Below are positions 7,030-12,537 of a stretch of DNA of 12,537 nt, piece by piece. Both the position numbers and the translations under genes were made by a program. How positions within the stretch are numbered: position 1 is the first letter of the stretch; every line of letters begins with the position of its first letter. The DNA comes from Thermofilaceae archaeon. GTDB taxonomy: Archaea > Thermoproteota > Thermoprotei > Thermofilales > B69-G16. Under the pieces are notes generated by a model. The model searched no databases. It saw only the letters and a program-made list of their open reading frames with translations, and had not been told where the DNA came from. The stretch covers positions 13,823 to 26,359 of the forward strand of contig JALURF010000114.1 in NCBI GenBank assembly GCA_027017165.1, given 5' to 3'.

Positions 7030-7707
7030 CTATTTTAATAAGGGCTCTACTAAATTCATTATTGCACTATACCAGTCTTTAGCTTTTACTACGCCAGAAG
7101 CCAAAAGCACTCCGACTGTCCCTAGATTAATAGCGGCTTTAACGTCGTCTCCGGTAGTTATTCCTGCTCCACATAGAACTTTGACTTCTGGATTAACTTT
7201 TTCCACTAGTTTAACGGAGTTTAAGACTATTTCCGGTTTTGCTTTAGAAACGGGTATACCGGTTCCTATGAGTTCTGGCGGCTCTATGGCAACCATGTCT
7301 GGTGAAAGAGAAGCCATAGCGGCGGTAACTTCCGGAGTATTAGAACATACGACAGTTACCAAATTTAACTTCCTGGCTTTCTTAACTAGAAAATCTACCT
7401 GATCCGCTCTTATCCTCCGCTCTGAGTGATTAAGTATAGTTCCTATAGCTCCGGCATCCTTTATAGCTTCTAAAGTGATATGACCTGTCGCCGAACCCGG
7501 CTCTACAGCGTCGGCATGTTGAGCGAATACAGGTATATCGACCTCACGGGCAACTATTGCAAGATCCGTCAATTGAGGAGCTACGCCGACCGTTATCCCT
7601 GTCTCTTTCCATACCTTTTCAGCCGTCTTAGCCAGTTCTACCGCTTTTTTGCCGCTGGATTCCCGATACGCTTTAAAGTTTATTAAGATTATAGGGTACT
7701 TGATCAT
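7030..7707 (-). CDS. tpiA: Triosephosphate isomerase (archaeal type)
   Basis: Interconverts glyceraldehyde 3-phosphate and dihydroxyacetone phosphate in glycolysis/gluconeogenesis. The 225-residue length is that of archaeal TIMs, which are shorter than the ~250-residue bacterial and eukaryotic enzymes. Catalytic residues are visible as N10 and K12 (NFK), H94 (LNHSERR) and E142 (AIEPPELIGTG, with the phosphate-gripping loop IGTG at 147-150). The second phosphate-binding turn is GAGI (180-183). ATG at 7707 is preceded by a strong GAGGTGAA site (7718-7711). The nearest upstream TATA element, CTTATAATC (7763-7755), is about 50 nt away and may be shared with the divergent radical SAM gene. The gene is complete, and the tRNA-Arg gene follows about 90 nt downstream on the same strand. 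Confidence 0.97.
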   Translation of the reverse strand: MIKYPIILINFKAYRESSGKKAVELAKTAEKVWKETGITVGVAPQLTDLAIVAREVDIPVFAQHADAVEPGSATGHITLEAIKDAGAIGTILNHSERRIRADQVDFLVKKARKLNLVTVVCSNTPEVTAAMASLSPDMVAIEPPELIGTGIPVSKAKPEIVLNSVKLVEKVNPEVKVLCGAGITTGDDVKAAINLGTVGVLLASGVVKAKDWYSAIMNLVEPLLK

Positions 7708-7754
7708 GGTTTCACCTCGTGATGAGAAAATGCCCTACTTAATAAATCTTTAGG

Positions 7755-7764
7755 GATTATAAGG
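7755..7764. promoter_or_regulatory. Shared palindromic TATA element between tpiA and the radical SAM operon
   Basis: The core TTATAA (7757-7762) is its own reverse complement. It lies about 50 nt before the tpiA ATG on the minus strand and about 45 nt before the radical SAM ATG on the plus strand. Both distances match other genes in the window, so one TATA element may serve both directions. There are only 98 bp between the two starts. Confidence 0.4.
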
Positions 7765-7805
7765 AAATACATATTTGTGAAGGTTCCGTAGATAAACGAG
7801 AAGAT

Positions 7806-8912
7806 ATGTGGATACTCGTAAGGCCTGACGCATTAAATATCTGGGGGAATTCAGAAGTCAAGAAAAGGCTTAACCACTACTACGAAGTCATGAAAGACCT
7901 CAGACCGGCTAAATATAGAGTTGTAAAGAAAATAGATGTGGAAGAAAACCCCTCAAATCTTGAAACTAAGGAACTTTGGAATCTTCATAAAAAAGCTTCT
8001 AAAATATTTAAACAAACTTACTACGATATTATTCGAGAGAAGGAAAAATTAGAAGATATTCCCGAACCGGAGTATAGCTTCCTAGATTTAAAAATAGAAT
8101 TAGTAAAGAGGATGATCTCGAAATGCTGCCTATGCGAATGGAGATGCAGCGTTAACCGATTAAAAGGAGAAAAAGGCATATGCAGACTTGACTCTAGTGC
8201 CAGAGTCGCCTCAGCCTTCCTCCATATAGGTGAGGAAGCCCCCCTGGTACCTTCTGGAACTATATTCTTTACAAGTTGCAGCTTTAAGTGCGTTTTCTGT
8301 CAAAATTGGGATATATCGACAAATCCTGGAAACGGCCGCTTGGTATCACCAAAAGAATTAGCGGTAATTGCCGAAGGATTGCGTGCTCGAGGAGCTCGGA
8401 ATATAAACTATGTAGGAGGAAACCCTGATCAGCAACTGTACACTATAATCCGGTCCCTTAAGTATATGTCTACGAATGTCCCTTTGCTCTGGAACAGTAA
8501 CATGTATTTAACAATAGAATCTATGGAGATTTTAAAAGATATAATTGACATCTGGCTTCCCGATTTTAAATATGGCAATAATGAATGCGCATTTAGATTG
8601 TCCAAAGTTAAGAATTACTTTGATATAGTGGCTAGAAATCATAAAATTGCTTGCGAATCAGGTGACATAATCATAAGGCACTTAGTTTTACCTAATCATA
8701 CCGACTGTTGTACAAGACCTGTATTAAAGTGGATAGCCGAGAATTGCCCCAGAGCTTTAGTGAACATTATGGATCAGTACCGACCTGAACACCTAGTTTT
8801 AAGATATCCTGACAAATATAAGGATATAGCTCGCCGCCTAACATACAAGGAGATTGAACAAGCTTATAAAATAGCTGATGAACTCGGAATAGTGTATAAG
8901 CCTATTTCTTAA
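7806..8912 (+). CDS. PflX-like (COG1313) radical SAM protein, function unknown
   Basis: The 368-residue protein has the radical SAM cluster motif C158-x3-C162-x2-C165 in the context TSCSFKCVFCQNW. That resembles pyruvate formate-lyase activating enzyme relatives of the PflX group. Ahead of it is a second cysteine set, C107-x2-C110-x3-C114 and C126 (CCLCEWRC...GEKGIC), which in this family precedes the radical SAM core and probably binds metal or a second cluster. The N-terminal RPDALNIWGN is also typical of the archaeal members. The substrate is not known, and no glycyl-radical enzyme is nearby. There is no GGTGA before ATG 7806; the start follows the conserved N terminus. The next gene begins 20 nt after the stop, so the two are probably co-transcribed. 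Confidence 0.88.
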   Translation: MWILVRPDALNIWGNSEVKKRLNHYYEVMKDLRPAKYRVVKKIDVEENPSNLETKELWNLHKKASKIFKQTYYDIIREKEKLEDIPEPEYSFLDLKIELVKRMISKCCLCEWRCSVNRLKGEKGICRLDSSARVASAFLHIGEEAPLVPSGTIFFTSCSFKCVFCQNWDISTNPGNGRLVSPKELAVIAEGLRARGARNINYVGGNPDQQLYTIIRSLKYMSTNVPLLWNSNMYLTIESMEILKDIIDIWLPDFKYGNNECAFRLSKVKNYFDIVARNHKIACESGDIIIRHLVLPNHTDCCTRPVLKWIAENCPRALVNIMDQYRPEHLVLRYPDKYKDIARRLTYKEIEQAYKIADELGIVYKPIS

Positions 8913-8932
8913 AACTGTCCTCGGGAGGATTT

Positions 8933-9988
8933 ATGAAGATTTTCTGCACTGGGATAAGTGGTAGTGGCCGAGCTGAGTATCTCCGCGAATTCGTCAAATG
9001 GAGCGAAGAAAAGTATTCGCAGAATATTAAAATGATAAATATAGGAGATTTAATGTTCGAAACAGCGAAAAAACTTGGACAAGACATTAAAGAAGAGAAA
9101 ATTCTCGATTTATCAGAGCTTACACTTAAGTGGCTTAGAGCTGCCGTTTTCGAGCGAGTTATCGGAGAAGTCGAGAAAAAACCCGGAATATACGTTGTGA
9201 GCACCCATGCTAGTTTCCGATGGAGACGATACCTGCTTCCTGCTTTCGATTTTTTCTATCTTAACAAACTTTCACCCGATCTATTTATAACCGTAATAGA
9301 TAGCATAGTCGATATTAAGAAAAGACTTGAAAACACTAGACAATGGAGAGGAAGGTTAAGACTTCGAGATATAATTACGTGGCAAGACGAAGAAGTATTT
9401 ATCACGAAAATCTTGGCAGAATATCAACGAAAACCCTTTTATGTAATCCCTAGACGACAGCCTCCCTCTACCCTCTACGATATACTTTTTAGCCGGAAAA
9501 AGAAGGTTTACCTAAGCTATCCCATGACCCATGTCGAAGACTATGAGAGCTATATGGAAAGAGTATCAAAGTTCAAGAAGAAATTATCCGAGTACTTTGT
9601 AGTTTTTGATCCTGGATATATAGACGATTATGGACTCTTAGTCGAGGCTTATAAAGCTCTTAGCGAAGGCAAAGAATATGTAGATATGAATGGATTCCGC
9701 ATATCACTCAGTGAGGTAATGGAGGTAGAGAAAGATTTGAGAGATCAAACTGTGAGAAGGGATTTTATGTTGATAGATCAAAGCGACGTTGTAGTCGTTT
9801 ACTACACGCTACCTACTCTATCTCCAGGTGTCTTATCAGAAATAATCTATTCTTTTACGAATAACAAAGACGTATATTTAGTTTTCACGCCCTCGAATAG
9901 GGTAAGTCCTTTCTTTGAATATTTCTCCACAAGGATTTTCTTTAAAGAAGAGCAGTTCTTCGATTTTTTAAACAGCAAAGAAATTTAA
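8933..9988 (+). CDS. Fusion of an atypical P-loop kinase-like domain with a nucleoside 2-deoxyribosyltransferase-like domain
   Basis: The 351-residue product begins with a strand and a P-loop-like GISGSGR (7-13), as in adenylate-kinase-type NTPases, but with Arg where the catalytic Lys normally is. VVSTHASF (88-95) sits where such kinases have their second strand, and LFITVIDS (117-124) follows. From about residue 191 a second domain starts with VYLSYPMTH and contains VVFDPG (223-228) and SDVVVVYY...SPGVLSEI (284-304). This is the layout of nucleoside 2-deoxyribosyltransferase-like folds (strand-Y/GP at the start, D-x-VV and a GxxxEI signature, here with E303). A nucleotide-related role is plausible; the reaction is unknown. 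GGGAGGAT precedes the ATG. It lies 20 nt after the radical SAM gene, and its stop codon overlaps that of ABCE1 on the other strand. Confidence 0.7.
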   Translation: MKIFCTGISGSGRAEYLREFVKWSEEKYSQNIKMINIGDLMFETAKKLGQDIKEEKILDLSELTLKWLRAAVFERVIGEVEKKPGIYVVSTHASFRWRRYLLPAFDFFYLNKLSPDLFITVIDSIVDIKKRLENTRQWRGRLRLRDIITWQDEEVFITKILAEYQRKPFYVIPRRQPPSTLYDILFSRKKKVYLSYPMTHVEDYESYMERVSKFKKKLSEYFVVFDPGYIDDYGLLVEAYKALSEGKEYVDMNGFRISLSEVMEVEKDLRDQTVRRDFMLIDQSDVVVVYYTLPTLSPGVLSEIIYSFTNNKDVYLVFTPSNRVSPFFEYFSTRIFFKEEQFFDFLNSKEI

Positions 9989-11796
9989 TCCTCTTTTATA
10001 TTGCTTTGATGAGAAACGTAGTAATATTCGTTAATTTCACGTTGATATCTATCGAGCCACGATCCTTCTTTATTAATCCTTGGTCTTTTAGTATCCGGGT
10101 CTCTTCTAAAAGTTACTCCAACTTCTTTTAAGAATAAATTCATTCCTTTCTTTAATCCTTGAGGCGGGTAAGCGTGTCCTTCTCTCCCAGGAATGCCGGA
10201 GAAGACCATTACACTCGTTGACACGAAATCTTGAGCAATAATATCGTGTTCTACTACAAATGTGGTGGCTTGTCTTTCTTCGGTCAATCTTTTAACGATC
10301 TTCGCGACGGCGAATCTCTGCTCCACGTCTAAGTAAGCCATTGGCTCGTCTAAGAGGTAGATATCGGCGTCCTTAGCAAGAGTTATAGCTATCATAGCTC
10401 TTTGTAGTTCTCCACCGCTCATTTCTGAAAGATCCCTGTCGAACAGTGGCTCAAGTCTTAGAGGACGTATTATTTCTGCTTTAAGGTAGGGATCCTCTGG
10501 ATCTTTTCTTGTTTCTCGAATGAAAAAACTTCTAAAAGATCCCTCATACTTAATCTCGGATAAGAACTGAGGCTTATAACTTATTGAAACGGGTTTCTTT
10601 GTTTCTACTCGTCCTTCTTCAGGCTCAAGAATTCCGGCAAGTATTTTAACAAAAGTCGTCTTGCCTATCCCATTAGGTCCGAGCACGCCTACAACCTCTC
10701 CAATGTGTACTTCCCCCGGCTCCACCTCCAGCTTAAAACCATTAAACTTCTTTATAAGACGCGTCCAGGAGATCAATGTGGCTTCGGGCTTCCACTCTGT
10801 GGGTGCCGGCCTTAAATGAAACACTATCGGCTCATTTCGTATTCGTATATTTTCTTCTCTAAGAAAACCTCTCAGATAAGTGTTTATTCCCGCTCTTATT
10901 CCTCGAGGCAGACTTACAATTCCATAAACTCCCGGCTCTCCATATATTATATGAACCAAATCGGACGTGTAGTCGAGTACAGCTAGATCATGCTCGACTA
11001 TAACCACGTACTTATCCTCCGCCGCTAAGCTTCTGATTAATCTAGCAACTCTAAGCCTTTCTTTAACGTCTAGGTAGCTAGCTGGCTCGTCAATTAGGTA
11101 TATATCAGCATCCCTCAACGCCATTGCAGCAATAGCTACTTTCTGAAGTTCTCCTCCACTCAGTTGATCCATTTTTCTGTTCCAAATTTTTTCCAAATCT
11201 AAATCTCTTTTTATTTTTTCAATATGTTCTCTCTCACCTATTCTCTCCAAGATATCGCCTACCACGCCTTTAACATACCGCGGTATTTTATCCACAGACT
11301 GGATCTTATGCACAGCCCTTATTTCTCCCCTAGATAATTTTTCAAAATAGGGCTGTAGTTCCGATCCTCTAAAAAATTTGATAATTTCCCTCCACTCGGG
11401 TTCTTTCCCGTAATCCCCCATGTTTGGAAGTATTTCTCCGGCTAGTATTCTGAGCGCCGTACTTTTCCCCACACCATTCTGCCCTATAATCCCAACTACC
11501 ATTCCTTTTTTGGGAATAGGAAGGCGGTAAAGCTTAAAGGCATTGGGGCCATACCTGTATACTAGGTCTTTTTCCAGTTCTTCCGGAAGGTTGATGATTT
11601 TTATAGCTTTATACGGGCATTTTTTTACGCATATACCACATCCTGTACACAAGTTCTCCTCAATTATAGCTCTATTAACCTCCTCGTCAATCCAGACAGT
11701 TTTTGTACCCGTTCTATTGAGAGGGCATACCCTAACGCATTCATGATTACATTTTCTAGGCTTGCATAACGCTGGGTCGATCACGGCTATTCTCAA
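9985..11796 (-). CDS. ABCE1/Rli1 ribosome-recycling ATPase
   Basis: Splits 70S ribosomes after termination with aRF1/Pelota and acts at the cytoplasmic ribosome. In 603-residue numbering the N-terminal domain binds two 4Fe-4S clusters (C11, C16, C20, C24 and C50, C53, C56, C60). Twin ATPase domains follow. Site 1 has Walker A GQNGVGKST (105-113), signature LSGGE (212-216), Walker B LIDE (234-237) and an EHD switch near 268. Site 2 has GPNGIGKTT (373-381), MSGGE (459-463), LLDE (481-484) and EHD near 516. I chose TTG at 11796: GAGGTG (11808-11803) lies 6 nt before it, and the protein then begins MRIAVIDPALCKP like relatives. An in-frame GTG at 11805 lies inside that site and would add three residues. 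It sits 53 nt after the zinc-ribbon gene. Its stop overlaps the stop of the convergent fusion gene by 4 bp. Confidence 0.97.
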   Translation of the reverse strand: MRIAVIDPALCKPRKCNHECVRVCPLNRTGTKTVWIDEEVNRAIIEENLCTGCGICVKKCPYKAIKIINLPEELEKDLVYRYGPNAFKLYRLPIPKKGMVVGIIGQNGVGKSTALRILAGEILPNMGDYGKEPEWREIIKFFRGSELQPYFEKLSRGEIRAVHKIQSVDKIPRYVKGVVGDILERIGEREHIEKIKRDLDLEKIWNRKMDQLSGGELQKVAIAAMALRDADIYLIDEPASYLDVKERLRVARLIRSLAAEDKYVVIVEHDLAVLDYTSDLVHIIYGEPGVYGIVSLPRGIRAGINTYLRGFLREENIRIRNEPIVFHLRPAPTEWKPEATLISWTRLIKKFNGFKLEVEPGEVHIGEVVGVLGPNGIGKTTFVKILAGILEPEEGRVETKKPVSISYKPQFLSEIKYEGSFRSFFIRETRKDPEDPYLKAEIIRPLRLEPLFDRDLSEMSGGELQRAMIAITLAKDADIYLLDEPMAYLDVEQRFAVAKIVKRLTEERQATTFVVEHDIIAQDFVSTSVMVFSGIPGREGHAYPPQGLKKGMNLFLKEVGVTFRRDPDTKRPRINKEGSWLDRYQREINEYYYVSHQSNIKED

Positions 11797-11849
11797 GTCT
11801 GGCACCTCTTAAAATATGATTAAGAATGCTCTAAGGAAAGAAAGACAAG

Positions 11850-12137
11850 TTATATTTCTTCCTGCTCCATTTCCTCCTGCTCCATAGTCTCCAGCAAGAC
11901 TTCATAATATTCTTGCAATAATTCTTTATGCGCTGTTATCTTTTCTTTATCCATAGTGGTGGGTTCCATAACCATAATTTTTATCTTTTTATCTTCTTCT
12001 ACTCTATGTCTACTCTTATATCCTTTGCCAGATTTTAATTCCTTGGAGTAACCACACTGGTTACACATGAGCAGTATTTTTTCTTTATCCTTCTTCGGGA
12101 TTAGTATGGTTCCACATTTAGGACAAAACTCTACCAT
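11850..12137 (-). CDS. TFS/Rpb9-like protein with a single N-terminal zinc ribbon
   Basis: The start MVEFCPKCGTILIP and the cysteines C5, C8, C25 and C28 (MCNQCGYSKE) match the N-terminal zinc ribbon of archaeal transcription factor S and Rpb9/RpoM, which dock on the RNA polymerase lobe. The usual TFS (about 110 residues) then has a second zinc ribbon with an Asp-Glu pair that drives RNA cleavage. Here that domain is missing. After a basic linker (KGYKSRHR) the protein ends in a predicted helix and an acidic tail with EQEEM/EQEEI repeats. I chose ATG 12137 (95 residues) by family start; in-frame GTGs at 12146 and 12143 are possible. It follows the microprotein stop by 15 nt and leads into ABCE1. 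A polymerase-binding role without cleavage activity is inferred; another zinc-ribbon function is possible. Confidence 0.75.
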   Translation of the reverse strand: MVEFCPKCGTILIPKKDKEKILLMCNQCGYSKELKSGKGYKSRHRVEEDKKIKIMVMEPTTMDKEKITAHKELLQEYYEVLLETMEQEEMEQEEI

Positions 12138-12152
12138 TTCCACCACGAAATC

Positions 12153-12236
12153 TTACCACTCTTCCTCTTCTTCCTCCCACTCTTCTTCCCATTCCTCTTC
12201 TTCAAATTCTTCCCATTCCTCCTCTTCAAAAGCCAT
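12153..12236 (-). CDS. 27-residue Glu/Trp microprotein
   Basis: An ATG at 12236 opens 27 codons ending in TAA at 12155-12153. The product starts MAFEEEEWEEFEEEEW and consists of 19 Glu, 4 Trp (positions 8, 16, 20, 27), 2 Phe, Met and Ala; the last residue is Trp. A GGTG (12246-12243) lies 6 nt before the ATG, a proper archaeal ribosome-binding site, and TATA-like elements lie further upstream. Both GAA and GAG are used, so it is not a simple nucleotide repeat. It is the first gene of the run to the TFS-like protein and ABCE1, 15 nt from the next ATG. The aromatic residues 3-8 apart in an acidic chain recall acidic-aromatic peptides that mimic nucleic acid or bind basic surfaces, but the function is unknown. 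It could instead be a leader peptide. Confidence 0.6.
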   Translation of the reverse strand: MAFEEEEWEEFEEEEWEEEWEEEEEEW

Positions 12237-12270
12237 GGAGGACACCTGGCGAGTAATGAAGCATTACCAC

Positions 12271-12300
12271 ATCTATTTATCCTTTGCGGTTTATTTAAGC
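12271..12300 (-). promoter_or_regulatory. Promoter region of the microprotein / zinc-ribbon / ABCE1 operon
   Basis: Two TATA-like elements are visible on the minus strand: GCTTAAATAA (12300-12291), about 59 nt before the ATG at 12236, and ATAAATAGAT (12280-12271), about 40 nt before it. Either would produce a leader containing the GGTG site. I cannot tell which is used. Confidence 0.4.
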
Positions 12301-12344
12301 TTGAAAATGCAGGAAAAAGAAAATTCAACTATATTTAGCTTCCG

Positions 12345-12352
12345 TATAAAAA
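12345..12352 (+). promoter_or_regulatory. TATA box of the THUMP gene
   Basis: TATAAAAA is centred about 51 nt before the ATG at 12399 and predicts a transcript start near 12373. A GGCGAGA stretch close to the ATG is one base off the GGTGAG consensus. Confidence 0.55.
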
Positions 12353-12398
12353 TGAAAGAAATAATAATGTGAGATGCTGACTTAATAGGCGAGATAAA

Positions 12399-12537
12399 AT
12401 GCTCAAAGAATTTAATTTGATAGTATCTACATATCGAGGGCGAGAAAACGATTGTATATCCGAGCTCTGGTACTTTCTTAGAGACCTTGGAGACCCCCGC
12501 GTTGAAGCAGGCAAAACAGGCCTACCGGGATTAATAA
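12399..12537 (+). CDS. THUMP-domain RNA-binding protein (Tan1-like, COG1818), 5' part only
   Basis: From ATG 12399 the frame stays open for 46 codons to the window end. The product starts MLKEFNLIVSTYRGRENDC and continues with SELWYFLRDLGD and GKTGLPGLI. This is the start seen in archaeal stand-alone THUMP proteins related to yeast Tan1, the adaptor for N4-acetylcytidine formation in tRNA: a strand reading LIVSTYRGxE, a helix that sorts a pair of coding units, then a G-x-T/S-G-L/I-P-G-L turn. The gene diverges from the microprotein operon, with 162 nt between starts. The THUMP domain itself is mostly beyond the edge, so the assignment rests on this N-terminal motif only. Confidence 0.7.
   Translation, partial: MLKEFNLIVSTYRGRENDCISELWYFLRDLGDPRVEAGKTGLPGLI

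Noticed and set aside
7719..7725. GTGATGA resembling a C box of a C/D box sRNA before tpiA
   Set aside because: There is no matching D box (CTGA) at a suitable distance and no C'/D' pair, and it lies in the leader of tpiA on the opposite strand.
12131..12328. Minus-strand Lys/Arg-rich ORF of 65 codons overlapping the microprotein
   Set aside because: Its basic tail is the GAA/GAG run read one frame over as AAG/AGA, it has no ribosome-binding site, and it overlaps the start of the zinc-ribbon gene. The Glu/Trp frame has a proper GGTG site instead.
12067..12372. Plus-strand Ser/His-rich ORF of 101 codons
   Set aside because: It is the antisense of the acidic microprotein (TCT/TCC runs) and of the zinc-ribbon gene, and it covers the promoter of the THUMP gene.
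1..12537. CRISPR array, insertion sequence, prophage or integrated element at the tRNA gene
   Set aside because: I see no spaced repeats, transposase, integrase or duplicated tRNA 3' end. Neighbouring genes are housekeeping and coding style is even across the window.

Overview
The window is chromosomal DNA from an archaeon, most likely a thermophilic member of the Thermoproteota/TACK group. The evidence is ABCE1/Rli1, an e-MtaB-type tRNA methylthiotransferase, a short archaeal-type triosephosphate isomerase, a class-III-like PRPP synthetase, a zinc-ribbon protein of the TFS/Rpb9 kind and a THUMP protein. TATA boxes stand about 45-50 nt before several starts, Shine-Dalgarno sites have the GGTG(A) form, GTG and TTG starts occur, and one tRNA gene carries two introns at non-canonical positions. 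The order or genus cannot be fixed from this sequence alone.

Left part (1-2783, minus strand): a compact operon reads from right to left. It contains a small ribbon-helix-helix-like protein, a secreted and C-terminally anchored surface protein of 653 residues (4-bp overlap with the previous gene), and a membrane protein that runs off the left edge (21-nt gap). This is the least characterised block and may be a surface module with its own regulator. A divergent intergenic region of about 300 bp with short direct and inverted repeats separates it from cysS.

Middle (3102-7707): housekeeping genes. cysS (plus) converges on prs (minus). Upstream of prs on the minus strand are an e-MtaB-type radical SAM tRNA methylthiotransferase, an intron-bearing tRNA-Arg(TCG) gene and tpiA. 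Together they supply Cys-tRNA, PRPP, tRNA modification, an arginine tRNA and a step of glycolysis/gluconeogenesis.

Right (7755-9988, plus): divergent from tpiA, and possibly sharing a palindromic TATA element with it, is a two-gene operon. It encodes a PflX-like (COG1313) radical SAM protein and an apparent fusion of an atypical P-loop kinase-like domain with a nucleoside 2-deoxyribosyltransferase-like domain. This operon converges on the next one with overlapping stop codons.

Far right (9985-12537): a minus-strand operon runs from a 27-codon microprotein made almost only of Glu and Trp, through a TFS/Rpb9-like protein with a single zinc ribbon, to ABCE1. The first gene of the next unit, a THUMP-domain RNA-binding protein, diverges from it and is cut by the window end. 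The microprotein, the half-TFS, the fusion protein, the surface-protein operon and the two-intron tRNA are the points most worth following up. There are no rRNA genes, CRISPR arrays, insertion sequences or clear prophage genes.
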